From NCBI GenBank assembly GCA_016201205.1, contig JACQDF010000218.1:1-35616 (forward strand): DNA of 35,616 bases, written 5' to 3'. This stretch comes from Acidobacteriota bacterium (GTDB taxonomy: Bacteria; Acidobacteriota; Terriglobia; Bryobacterales; Bryobacteraceae). Below, piece by piece: positions 16,462-24,725 of this stretch. Both the position numbers and the translations under genes were made by a program. Positions within the stretch are counted from its first letter, which is position 1. Every line of letters begins with the position of its first letter. The notes beneath the pieces were generated by a model. That model was not told the DNA's origin. It saw only the letters and a list, made by a program, of their open reading frames with translations, and did no database searches.

Positions 16462-16551
16462 GTAGGGCGGCCAATCCTGGCCGCAGCCGCCTCTTAGGCG
16501 GCTACTAACCCCGCTGAAAGCGGGCTTGCGGGCTGAAAGCCCGCCCCACAA
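16462..16551. repeat. intergenic palindromic element with three consecutive hairpins (REP-like)
   Basis: Three strong inverted repeats lie in a row: GCCGCC-TCTTA-GGCGGC (16486-16502), CCCGCT-GAA-AGCGGG (16510-16524) and GCGGGCT-GAA-AGCCCGC (16528-16544). They are framed by GGGCGGCC...GGCCGC and CCGCCCC. The two GAA-loop hairpins are near copies. It sits between the SelA-like gene start and ilvE, so it is upstream of both and not a shared terminator. Dispersed elements of this look occur in large GC-rich genomes; only one copy is in this window. Confidence 0.7.
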
Positions 16552-16574
16552 GTGCTGGGACGTATAATAAATTT

Positions 16575-17522
16575 ATGTTGAAGCCCACCGAGAAGATCTG
16601 GCACAATGGCCGCTTCATCCCCTGGGACGACGCCAGGATTCACGTCCTCTCGCATACCGTCAGCTATGCGAGCGCGGTCTTCGAAGGCATCCGCTGTTAT
16701 CACACGCCTTCCGGCCCGGCCGCATTCCGGCTTCGGGAGCACGTCCGCCGGATGGTGGACTCAGCCAAGATCTACCGGATGGACACATTCCCTTTCACCA
16801 TCGATGAGCTTTGCGATGCCATGATCGAGCTGGTTCGAGTCAATAAGCTGGATTCCTGCTACCTCCGCCCCATCGCCTTGCGCGGATACGGTGAGATGGG
16901 CGTGCTGGGCATCCATAACCCCATGGAGGTCTACATCGCATGCTGGGAATGGGGCAAGTATCTGGGCGAAGAAGCGCTCGCCCACGGCGTCGACGTCTGC
17001 ATCTCCTCCTGGAAGCGCATTGCGCCCAATACCTTGCCCGCGCTCGCCAAGGCTGCTTCCAATTACATGAACTCGCAGCTCATTCGCATGGAAGCGCATA
17101 TCAACGGCTACGCCGAGGGGATCGCCCTCGATGAGGCCGGCTACGTCAGTGAAGGCTCCGGGGAGAATATCTTCGTGATTCGCGACGGCAGGATTCACAC
17201 GCCGCCCCTGGGCGCCAGCGTCCTGCCGGGCATCACCCGCGACACGGTCATTCGCCTGGCTCAGGACCTCGGCATCCCGCTGGTTGAGACCATCATCCCG
17301 CGCGAGATGCTGTACATCGCGGATGAAGTATTCTTCACCGGCACGGCGGCCGAAGTGACGCCGATTCGCTCGGTCGACCGCATTCAGGTTTCCAGCGGCA
17401 AGCGCGGCCCGGTGACAGAGCGATTGCAGCGGGAGTTCTTCGCGATCATCAATGGGGCAAAACCGGACCGGCACGGCTGGCTTACTCGAGTGCATGCCGG
17501 GCAACCGGCGGTGGTGGTGTAG
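16575..17522 (+). CDS. ilvE: branched-chain amino acid aminotransferase
   Basis: Catalyses the final transamination in valine, leucine and isoleucine synthesis, with glutamate as donor, in the cytoplasm. It has 315 residues, a normal length for fold-type IV PLP enzymes. Features in order: IWHNGRFIPWDDARIHVLSH, the FEGIRCY motif, RPIALRGYGEMGV, the PLP lysine K159 in LAKAASNYMNSQ, GIALDEAGYVSEGSGENIF, TPPLGASVLPGITRDTVIRL and the phosphate-loop region FFTGTAAEVTPIRSVD. It ends GPVTERLQREFFAIING. All expected residues are present. The ATG is 24 bases after the hairpin element; no strong ribosome site is seen. Confidence 0.96.
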   Translation: MLKPTEKIWHNGRFIPWDDARIHVLSHTVSYASAVFEGIRCYHTPSGPAAFRLREHVRRMVDSAKIYRMDTFPFTIDELCDAMIELVRVNKLDSCYLRPIALRGYGEMGVLGIHNPMEVYIACWEWGKYLGEEALAHGVDVCISSWKRIAPNTLPALAKAASNYMNSQLIRMEAHINGYAEGIALDEAGYVSEGSGENIFVIRDGRIHTPPLGASVLPGITRDTVIRLAQDLGIPLVETIIPREMLYIADEVFFTGTAAEVTPIRSVDRIQVSSGKRGPVTERLQREFFAIINGAKPDRHGWLTRVHAGQPAVVV

Positions 17523-17796
17523 GCGAGGCTTAGGCGCTACGCGGCGAGGGTGATCAGGAACCCCGCGGGCATCCTGAAGACGGCCACCTCCCCCGAGATC
17601 AACCCATCTCCCGAATGCCCGCGGTGGATCTGGCTTTCTTTCTAGCAAGGCCCGCGCCGGCGGCGCTACAGTGAACCGGTGGCCGGATATGGATTTCAAC
17701 AACTTATTTTTTAAGTAAGATCATAGGTTTAGCGCAGTACCGCTGTGGGTAATCTGTGAATAAAACAGAAAAGGAAGGATTTGGTTAGACACTTTC

Positions 17797-18963
17797 ATGA
17801 GCCAACTGATCGCCCTCGACGCTTTCAGCCGCCAGCCGGTCGAGATCCGCTTTGACAAAACCATCGGTCTGGTGGATCCTCTCATCGCGCCGCCGCCGGG
17901 CGACTTGCCTTTGGTCGCTCCCGGCTGGATTGATCTTCAAGTGAACGGCTTCGCCGGCGCCGACTATTGCACCCCCCACTGCCCGCTCGAAGCCATTGAC
18001 CGTTCTTTACGGGTGCAGTTCTCGACTGGCGTTACGCGCCTGCTCCCCACGGTGATTACAGGCGGGCCGGACGAGATCCTGGGATCGATGCGGAATCTCG
18101 CCGACGCCAAGGAACAGCTTGCGCATGGCCACGTCATGGAGGGCTTCCACGTCGAGGGCCCGCACATCTCGCCGGAAGACGGCCCGCGAGGCGCGCATCC
18201 GGCGCGCTGGGTCCGCCCGCCGGACCTCGATGAGTTTCAGCGCTGGCAGGAGGCTGCCCGCGGCTACATCCGCATGGTCACCGTTTCTCCGGAGTGGCCT
18301 CAGGCGCCCCGCTATATCGAAGCCCTTGTGCGCAAAGGCGTCGTCGTCAGCATCGGTCACACCAAGGCCACCGCGGACGAGATCCAGGATGCGGTACGCG
18401 CCGGCGCCACCAAATCGACGCACCTCGGCAATGGCGCTCACAACATCCTGCCGCGCCATCCGAATTACATCTGGGACCAGCTTTCCAATGACCAGCTCGC
18501 AGCGGGCTTCATCGTCGACGGATTTCACCTGCCGGCCAGCTTCCTGAAAGCCGCCATTCGCGCCAAAGGCCTCGAGCGGTCGATTCTGGTGACCGACGCC
18601 GTGGCGCCGGCCGAATGCCAGCCAGGCTTCTATCGCCTTGGCGAAGTCGACGTCGAGCTGAAGCCCGAGGGCCGCGTCGTCATGCGAGGCGGCGAGCGTC
18701 TGGCAGGCTCCGCCCTGCGCATGGATGTTGCCATCGGCAACACCATCCGCATGGCCGATGTTTCTCTGGCCGACGCGCTCACCATGGCGTCACGCAACCC
18801 GGCGCGTGTCGCTCGCATCGCCAATCGCCAGCGGGGCCTCGAAGCGGGCGAAAAAGCGGACCTGGTCGTGTTCCGCTATCGCGAAACAGAATCGCGTGTG
18901 GAGGTGCTCGAAACCTACGCCGGCGGCGAGCTGGTTTACGATCGCGACGCCGGCAGTCTGTAA
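17797..18963 (+). CDS. nagA: N-acetylglucosamine-6-phosphate deacetylase
   Basis: Hydrolyses GlcNAc-6-phosphate to GlcN-6-phosphate and acetate, feeding amino sugars from chitin or peptidoglycan into central metabolism; cytoplasmic. A 388-residue amidohydrolase with all landmarks: VAPGWIDLQVNGF (about 40-52), the metal glutamate E120 in FHVEGPHISPEDGPRGAH, H188 in SIGHTKATADE, H209 in STHLGNGAHN and catalytic D267 in LVTDAVAPA. The end has NPARVARIANRQRGLEAGEKADLVVF. The usual THLFNAM is THLGNGAHN here, a subfamily difference. It is monocistronic as seen: 274 bases separate it from ilvE. AAGGAAGG lies 19-26 bases before the ATG, further than usual. Confidence 0.94.
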   Translation: MSQLIALDAFSRQPVEIRFDKTIGLVDPLIAPPPGDLPLVAPGWIDLQVNGFAGADYCTPHCPLEAIDRSLRVQFSTGVTRLLPTVITGGPDEILGSMRNLADAKEQLAHGHVMEGFHVEGPHISPEDGPRGAHPARWVRPPDLDEFQRWQEAARGYIRMVTVSPEWPQAPRYIEALVRKGVVVSIGHTKATADEIQDAVRAGATKSTHLGNGAHNILPRHPNYIWDQLSNDQLAAGFIVDGFHLPASFLKAAIRAKGLERSILVTDAVAPAECQPGFYRLGEVDVELKPEGRVVMRGGERLAGSALRMDVAIGNTIRMADVSLADALTMASRNPARVARIANRQRGLEAGEKADLVVFRYRETESRVEVLETYAGGELVYDRDAGSL

Positions 18964-19058
18964 AACTTTCCGCTTCAGCCGCTGCCGGAGGGCAAATTTT
19001 CCGGCTTTGGGATGCTCCCGCTTCCCTCAATTCTCGTGTTTTCAATACGTTGCCGGTT

Positions 19059-19074
19059 TGGTACACGGGTTGCA
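19059..19074 (+). promoter_or_regulatory. sigma-54 (RpoN) promoter
   Basis: TGGTACACGGGTTGCA fits the sigma-54 consensus TGGCAC-N5-TTGCA at all but one position, with GG and GC ten bases apart. It lies 125 bases before the ATG at 19199 in a gap with no gene, so transcription would start near 19086 and make a leader of about 113 bases. No activator site was identified. Confidence 0.7.
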
Positions 19075-19094
19075 TAAGTAATGGTACGGGGAGA

Positions 19095-19138
19095 AGGCAG
19101 GCAGGCGGCGACGGGTTATCGCCTGGAGCGGCTTGCCT
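19095..19138 (+). promoter_or_regulatory. leader hairpin between the sigma-54 promoter and the coiled-coil gene
   Basis: An outer stem AGGCAGGC (19095-19102) can pair with GCTTGCCT (19131-19138) with one G-U pair. An inner stem GGCGA (19107-19111) pairs with TCGCC (19119-19123). It is not followed by a T run, so it is not a standard terminator; an RNA leader structure is possible. Confidence 0.4.
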
Positions 19139-19198
19139 GTCTCATACATTTGTAGCGCACCTCGCCAATCCCAGACAGTCCAGAGGAGAGCACAAAAC

Positions 19199-20095
19199 AT
19201 GTTCACCACCAGTGTCCCTGCGCAACCAACCGGAAGCGCGCTTCGCAACGCCCTTGTCCTCGGCGCCGTCACCTTCGGAGCCCTGCTGGCGGCGGGAAAC
19301 GTCTATCTGCTCATCAAAGCCGGCAAGCTCGAGGCAGACATCCGCGGCCTTCGGACCGCGATGAAGACGGAGATGGCCAGCCTCGCCTCGGAAGCCGCTT
19401 CACGCCATTTGCAGAACGAGCAGGCGCTGGGGGCGCTGCGCCGGCAGACGGAAGAGGCCGGTGCGCGCTCGGCCCAGGCCGTCTCCCAGGCCAGCACCGC
19501 GGCCAAGCGTTACTCCGAGCAACTGACGAAGAAGATTGAGCAGCAACAGCAGGCGCAGATGCAGCAGCAGTTGGATCAGCACCGCCAGTTGACCGCGCAG
19601 CTCGGCGAGATACGCCACTCGGCCAGCGAGACCACAGAGCAGGTAACCGGAATCGCCGGCGACGTCAGAAGCGTCAAGTCGGACGTGGCCCAGACGCGTA
19701 CGGACCTGGAAAAAACCGTCGGCGAGCTAAGAAGCGTCCGCGGAGATCTCGGCGTCCAGAGCGGGCTGATTGCCACCAACGCCAGAGAGCTGGCGGCGCT
19801 GAAAGCGCTCGGCGAGCGCACCTACATCGAATTCCAATTGCCCCGGACCAAGGCGCCGCAGCGCATCGGCGAAGTAGCCGTGCAGTTGAAGAGATCCGAC
19901 CCCCGTCGCAACCGCTTTACCATCGAGCTCATCGCGGACGACAAGCGCGTCGAAAAGAAGGACCGGACCATCAACGAGCCGGTTCAGTTCTATGTGGCCA
20001 AAGCTCGCGTGCCGTATGAGATCGTCGTCAACCAGGTGCAGAACGACAAGATCGTCGGCTACCTGGCGGCGCCCAAAGTCAAAGACATTCGCTGA
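19199..20095 (+). CDS. membrane-anchored coiled-coil protein, function unknown
   Basis: A 298-residue protein. The ATG at 19199 has GAGGAGAG 10 bases upstream, which decides it over earlier in-frame starts. Residues about 16-40 form one membrane helix (ALVLGAVTFGALLAAGNVYLLI). Residues 42-200 form a long heptad-rich, Gln/Glu/Ala-rich coiled coil with a polyglutamine-like stretch (KKIEQQQQAQMQQQLDQ). The last 90 residues are a compact beta domain (YIEFQLPRTKAPQRIGEV, then NRFTIELIADDKRVEKKDRTI, and YEIVVNQVQNDKIVGYLAAPK). The likely topology is N-in with the coiled coil in the periplasm. No family was recognised. The sigma-54 promoter suggests regulated expression, perhaps with surface, motility or stress functions. 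It ends five bases from the convergent receptor. Confidence 0.8.
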   Translation: MFTTSVPAQPTGSALRNALVLGAVTFGALLAAGNVYLLIKAGKLEADIRGLRTAMKTEMASLASEAASRHLQNEQALGALRRQTEEAGARSAQAVSQASTAAKRYSEQLTKKIEQQQQAQMQQQLDQHRQLTAQLGEIRHSASETTEQVTGIAGDVRSVKSDVAQTRTDLEKTVGELRSVRGDLGVQSGLIATNARELAALKALGERTYIEFQLPRTKAPQRIGEVAVQLKRSDPRRNRFTIELIADDKRVEKKDRTINEPVQFYVAKARVPYEIVVNQVQNDKIVGYLAAPKVKDIR

Positions 20096-20100
20096 TCGCC

Positions 20101-23100
20101 TTAATAAATCAGCTTCACGCCAAGCTGAATGCGCCGGGCGTACCCGCGCGTATTGGCGATCGTTCCAAAGGCCGTGCTGTATTGATCGGTAGTTGGATTG
20201 GCGAAGAACGGCGTATTGGTGGCGTTCAGAAACTCTCCTCGGATCTCGAGGCGCGTTTTCTCGGTGATCCTGGTGTTCTTGAGCGCCGAAAGATCCCAGT
20301 TCACCGGCCCGTTTCCACGGATGCCGGAAAAACGAAGAGGCGCAACGCGCACGTTGCTCACCAGCGCCCGTGTGTTGTTGCGCTCGAACATCGAGGCGTC
20401 AAACCAGCGGTCGATGGTGCGCTGATCCGAAGGCAGCGCGATCTTCTTGATGTCGCCATAGAAGAGCATGTTGCCGAATCCGAGCGCCTGCCCGCTCTGC
20501 CGGACGTGGATGCCCTGCACCTGCCAGCCGCTGATCATGGCGGAGATGCCCTTGGGAGCGGTCGAGGCCAGCGCGCGGCCCTTGCCGAAAGGCAGCTCGT
20601 AAATGAAGCTCATGCTGAAGCGGTGCGGAACATCCTGATCCGAGATGGTGTAGGCGGGCAGCGCATCGGCGCCATTGAGGTAACCGGTCGCCTCCATGAA
20701 CTTCGACCAGGTGTAGCCTCCCTGGATGGTGAGCCCTCTGGAGAAGCGCTTGTCCGCCTCGATGGCAAAGGAATGGTAGGTCGAGTAGCCTTGATTGTTG
20801 GTTGTGCCCACGCCGGTGAAATGCGGATAGGGTGTCAGCAACGCCTGGCGTGAGATGGTGGCGGCGTTGCGGCTGGTTCCCGGCAGCAAGCCGGCGAACG
20901 GATTCGGCAGGTTGGCGGTCAGATAAGTGTTCCTGTCGTTATCGCGGGTGGGTGACGTGCTTAAGTACTGGAGCGGAGTCGAGTTGAACTCGCGCGAGAC
21001 CTCGATGGCGGTTCCGCGGTTTCCGGCATAGGTGAGCTCGAGCACGGTTCGGCCAGCCAGCTCACGCTGAATGCCAAACTGCCAGCGCTGATTGTAAGGC
21101 GTCTTCAGGCCCGGCTCGAAGAAGGAGATGCCTTGACCGAGAAATGTCGCCGCTCCCTGGGACGCCCCTGGCGGCTCGGTGATGCCGCTCGGGAACGGGT
21201 TCGCAATGGTGGCGATGTAGGTGACGCCGTCCAGCGTGGGCACCAGATTCGTTGTAAAGGAATACCCTGACTGGATGACATCGCCGCGCCGCACGCCCAT
21301 GAAGGCATAGAAAATGCCATAGCCGGCGCGGATCACGGTCTTCGGAGTGGCGCTGTAGGCGAACCCGATGCGCGGCATGAAGTTGTTGGTATCGCGGTTC
21401 CAGACCGTGTCCGGCTGGCCGCCGACGCCGGCAAACGTGAGACCGCCGGCCACCTTGAACTGGCTGGGAGGCATTTCAGGAGTGGGGTTCCTGGCGTACG
21501 CTGCCTGGGCGGCGGCCGCGATGGCCTGCGCCGCGCTGGCGTCAAACCCGCGCGCGGTGCGGTTGTGCCGCTCCGACAAAGGCGACTCGAGTTCGTAGCG
21601 CAGACCCAGATTCAACGTCAGCTTGCGAGTCAGCTTCCAGTCATCCTGGACGTGGAAGGCCCACACCGAGTTCCTTTCGGCGAAGCCGGCGCGGCGCTCG
21701 ACACCGCCACCGGTTGGAATGCCGAGCAGCAAAGAGGCGAGTCCCTGGCCGCGCGGAGAAGCCGGTGAATTGTCCAGCGGGCCCCGAGCAAAGGTGTCGC
21801 CGAAGGCGATCTGCCCCGTCGAGTTGATGTCCGGGTTTACCTGGTTCTTGTAATAGAGGCGATAGTTCGTGCCGAACTTGATCGAGTGCGACCGCTGAAT
21901 CCTGTCAAACGCCGCCGTGTAGTCATGAGTGTCCTGCGGCCGCCACAAAATGCTGCCGTTGGTGGCGTAGTATCCGCCGGGACTGATGTTCGGGAACCGC
22001 CGGATGTCGGCCGGGATGGCGTCGTTCCAGGACTTGGGGAACCCCAGACTGGTGAGATCGAACCCCAGGCTCTCGGGATTGCGGCTGACGTGCCGGATGA
22101 ACCGGTTGTACCCATAACGGATGTTCATCACCATTCTTGGACTGACCGTGTACACGTGATCCCAGATGCCGTTGACGGCGTGGAACCAAAACCATTCTCC
22201 GGTGGAGATGTTGTGGAAGTGGTCGCTGTAAGTGCTCCCGCGGTTGTACCAGCTAAAGCGGCCGAAGGTGCGCCAATTGTCGTTGATGTTGTGATCGAGC
22301 CGCCAGGTGTGGGTGTAGTAGCGGGCCTGCTCGGGAAGATTCGGCTGCGACAGGTTGTTGCCGCCGTCGGCCGTGCCGGCCACGTTCGGCGGAGCGTAGT
22401 ACTTCAGGATGTTGGTCGCGATGGGACTGATGCGGCTGGACGGGAGGATGTTGCCCGGGATGGGATCGGTGCGGAAGCGCGCTCCCTCGACGCGTCGGGT
22501 GAACGGATCATAGATCTGGTAGTTGGGGCCGAGCCTCAGCAGTCCGGACAGGTCTCCCCGCTTCTGCTCGTCGGTGGGCACGGTCAGCACGCTGCCGCGC
22601 GGGCGTGTCTCGAGGATGCCTTCATACCCGTACATGTAGAACGTCCGGTTGCGGCCGTTGTAGAGCCTGGGGAGCACTACCGGGCCGGTGGCCGAGATGC
22701 CCCAGCGGTTGTAATCAAAGTCGGAGATGGGCTGGGCGTTGCGGTTGGCAAAGAAGAGATTGGCGTTCAACTCGGGCGCCAGCTTATTGTAATAGGCGGT
22801 GCCGTGGAACTGGTTGGCGCCCGCCTTCAGACTGAGGCTGACCACGCCGCCTTCGGTCTGTCCGACGCTGGCGTCGAACGCCGCGGTTTGCACTTTCATT
22901 TCGGCGAGGATGTCGGTGGGCGGGACGTAAGAGGCGGACACCTCGCGCGGATTGGCGGTGGATGCACCGGCGGGCGCGCCGTCCAAGGTCAGCTCGTTTC
23001 TCAACCCGCGGGCGCCGCCGATGGCGTAGTTTGCGATGTGCGAAGGCTCGAACGGCCGGTCCAGAGCGGGGTCGCCGGTGAACGCGGCCCCGGTGGTCGT

Positions 23101-23571
23101 CGCCATCAAGGCATAAGGCTCGCCGTGAGCGATCGGCAGCTCGGCCACCCGCCGCGCATCAACCACCTGGCCGCCGGAGGAAGAGGTGGTTTCCAGCAAT
23201 GGCGTCTCGGCCACAACGGTCACCGACTCGGTTACCTCGCCGACCTGCAATACCAGGTTCACTTCGAGCCGGTCATTGACGCGCACTTCGATGTTGTCTC
23301 TGACCACGCGTTTGAAGCCGCTGGCCTCGGCCGTAATACGATACTTGCCTAGCGGCAGGTACAGCGCCTGATAGATCCCCTGTTCATTCGAGGTAAGCGT
23401 AGTGGTGAGCCCCGTGGCCAGATTCATCACCTGGACGGCGGCGTTCGGAACGATCGCATCCTGAGGATCGGTGACGCGACCCCGGATGGTTCCACGAGCC
23501 TCCTGAGCCAAGGCTGCGGGAACGATCAGCAGCCACACTGCGATCAAATGAATGAGCCTGCAAAATGCCAT
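20101..23571 (-). CDS. TonB-dependent receptor, Oar-like, complete
   Basis: 1156 residues from ATG 23571, preceded by a GGGGGGCG ribosome-site-like run. Signal peptide AVWLLIVPAALAQ; carboxypeptidase-regulatory-like fold at about 27-110 (GTIRGRVTDPQDAIVPNAAV, then YRITAEASGFKRVV); plug at about 120-260 (VVDARRVAELPI, LRNELTLDGAPAG, SVGQTEGGVVSLSLKAGANQFHG). The barrel runs to the C terminus with RYELESPLSERHNR, PRIGFAYSATPKTVIRAGYG and the aromatic end RRIQLGVKLIY, the usual outer-membrane targeting end. Full length for the family. It is expected to import large nutrients, or to display an outer-membrane function, with TonB/ExbBD encoded elsewhere. Same family as the partial gene at 1-1883, but the two differ enough to have separate substrates. 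Confidence 0.95.
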   Translation of the reverse strand: MAFCRLIHLIAVWLLIVPAALAQEARGTIRGRVTDPQDAIVPNAAVQVMNLATGLTTTLTSNEQGIYQALYLPLGKYRITAEASGFKRVVRDNIEVRVNDRLEVNLVLQVGEVTESVTVVAETPLLETTSSSGGQVVDARRVAELPIAHGEPYALMATTTGAAFTGDPALDRPFEPSHIANYAIGGARGLRNELTLDGAPAGASTANPREVSASYVPPTDILAEMKVQTAAFDASVGQTEGGVVSLSLKAGANQFHGTAYYNKLAPELNANLFFANRNAQPISDFDYNRWGISATGPVVLPRLYNGRNRTFYMYGYEGILETRPRGSVLTVPTDEQKRGDLSGLLRLGPNYQIYDPFTRRVEGARFRTDPIPGNILPSSRISPIATNILKYYAPPNVAGTADGGNNLSQPNLPEQARYYTHTWRLDHNINDNWRTFGRFSWYNRGSTYSDHFHNISTGEWFWFHAVNGIWDHVYTVSPRMVMNIRYGYNRFIRHVSRNPESLGFDLTSLGFPKSWNDAIPADIRRFPNISPGGYYATNGSILWRPQDTHDYTAAFDRIQRSHSIKFGTNYRLYYKNQVNPDINSTGQIAFGDTFARGPLDNSPASPRGQGLASLLLGIPTGGGVERRAGFAERNSVWAFHVQDDWKLTRKLTLNLGLRYELESPLSERHNRTARGFDASAAQAIAAAAQAAYARNPTPEMPPSQFKVAGGLTFAGVGGQPDTVWNRDTNNFMPRIGFAYSATPKTVIRAGYGIFYAFMGVRRGDVIQSGYSFTTNLVPTLDGVTYIATIANPFPSGITEPPGASQGAATFLGQGISFFEPGLKTPYNQRWQFGIQRELAGRTVLELTYAGNRGTAIEVSREFNSTPLQYLSTSPTRDNDRNTYLTANLPNPFAGLLPGTSRNAATISRQALLTPYPHFTGVGTTNNQGYSTYHSFAIEADKRFSRGLTIQGGYTWSKFMEATGYLNGADALPAYTISDQDVPHRFSMSFIYELPFGKGRALASTAPKGISAMISGWQVQGIHVRQSGQALGFGNMLFYGDIKKIALPSDQRTIDRWFDASMFERNNTRALVSNVRVAPLRFSGIRGNGPVNWDLSALKNTRITEKTRLEIRGEFLNATNTPFFANPTTDQYSTAFGTIANTRGYARRIQLGVKLIY

Positions 23572-23612
23572 ACAGTCGCCCCCCTTTGGGCGGTTTTGCC
23601 CTTACACTTAGG

Positions 23613-24358
23613 ATGCTACTCCCCCGTGTTGGGCGGATTCAAGGACGAGGCACGTTTCCGCGACTTTCAGTTAACCCTGTGGGGAAGCCGGCGCTGAGTG
23701 CCGGAAACCCCGTGCCGATCTGCCTGGCGGGCCATGGGCAGGGTCACCATCTGGTCGCCATCGCGGCAAACCCGAGCCGGCCTGTTCTCATCACCGCGTA
23801 TGATCCGAATGCTCCGGAGAAAAAGGCAACGATCCGGGAGCTCAATCAGGACGTCTTGATCAACTCGGCTTCTTCGAAGACTTGGTTCACGTTCTTTGTC
23901 GACAGGGGATACAAGAGGATTACCCCGAGCGTCCCGTACGGCCAGCCCAACTGGCGTTGGTGCCGGAAGTGCCAGGGCTTGTTTTTTGCGGGCGTTCCGG
24001 CAAAAGGAGTCTGCCCCAAGGGTGGCCCGCACGATATGACCGGCAGCTCGAACTACATCCTGTCGGTCGAGGCAGGCAACGGGCAGCCGGATTGGCGGTT
24101 TTGCGGAAGGTGCTCCGGCCTGTTTTTCGCGGGCAAAGCGGGAATCGCAGGCCAGTGTCCGGCGGGGGGACAGCATAACGGAGGTTCAGCAGGAATTACC
24201 TGCTGGCGCAGAATGCCCCGGCCGGACAAAGCGAGTGGCGTTGGTGCCGTGTTTGTCAGGGCTTGTTCTTTTTCGGCGGGGGGACGTGGGGCGTCTGCCC
24301 ATCCAATCCCAATGGTCATGACCCGAGCCAGAGTGGCAACTACTCGCTAGCTAACTAG
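23613..24358 (+). pseudogene. protein with three W-x-W-C-x-x-C zinc-ribbon-like repeats after a truncated papain-like domain; frameshifted
   Basis: The first frame (start uncertain; ATG 23613 used, open from 23565) has at about residues 31-105 GNPVPICLAGHGQGHHLVAI, AYDPNAPEK and WFTFFVDRGY. This resembles the histidine half of a papain/C39-like fold without the N-terminal half that would hold the cysteine. Then follow two repeats, QPNWRWCRKCQGLFFAG...GVCPKGGPHD and QPDWRFCGRCSGLFFAG...QCPAGGQHNG. At about 24190 one base is missing. The next frame continues NYLLAQNAPAGQSEWRWC, VCQGLFFFGG and GVCPSNPNGHD, and ends SGNYSLAN at the TAG 24356-24358. Each repeat has four conserved positions, C-x2-C...C...H. 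Role unknown; lectin-like or metal-binding surface repeats are guesses. Confidence 0.7.
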
Positions 24359-24720
24359 CCTTGCAATAACTGCTCGATCGCCTCGCCGAGCATCTTGGGC
24401 AGGAACGGTTTCCGCAGGCAACGGACGCGTTGACCCCCTTCGGCGGGCAGTTCCGAGTCGCCCGGAGGGTTGCCGCTGGCGATCAGCACCCGCAGGCGCG
24501 GTGCACTGGTCAGAACCGCGGACAGCATCTCCATGCCGTTCATGTCGGGCAGCCAGTGATCCAGGATGGCGAGGTCGAACGCCGGGCAGGCTGCTCCGAG
24601 CGCGGACAGGCCGTCGGCGGCGGTGAGACAGCAGACGACTTCGTGGCCAAGCCGCTCCAGACAGGTTTTCATCAGCCTCGAGAGCGCCTCCTCGTCTTCC
24701 ACCAGCAGAATGCGCGCCAT
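24355..24720 (-). CDS. single-domain response regulator (receiver only)
   Basis: 121 residues, all receiver domain. Acidic pocket E8/D9/E10 in LLVEDEEALS; phosphoacceptor D54 in LAILDHWLPDMNGMEML; switch residue S82 in VLIASGNPPGD; conserved lysine K104 in CLRKPF. There is no output domain, so it would act by protein contact or as a phosphate relay or sink. It starts five bases after the beta-barrel gene's stop, so the two form a unit. Its own stop overlaps the end of the decayed repeat gene by four bases. No histidine kinase is in the window. Confidence 0.92.
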   Translation of the reverse strand: MARILLVEDEEALSRLMKTCLERLGHEVVCCLTAADGLSALGAACPAFDLAILDHWLPDMNGMEMLSAVLTSAPRLRVLIASGNPPGDSELPAEGGQRVRCLRKPFLPKMLGEAIEQLLQG

Positions 24721-24725
24721 CGGGG

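Noticed and set aside
17695..17725. ACTTA-TTTTT-TAAGT small hairpin before nagA considered as a terminator of ilvE
   Set aside because: Only a five-base AT stem without a following T run; more likely just the AT-rich promoter region of nagA.
21886..23352. 488-codon forward frame inside the TonB receptor
   Set aside because: Valine/glycine-rich shadow of the receptor codons; no start signal or family match.
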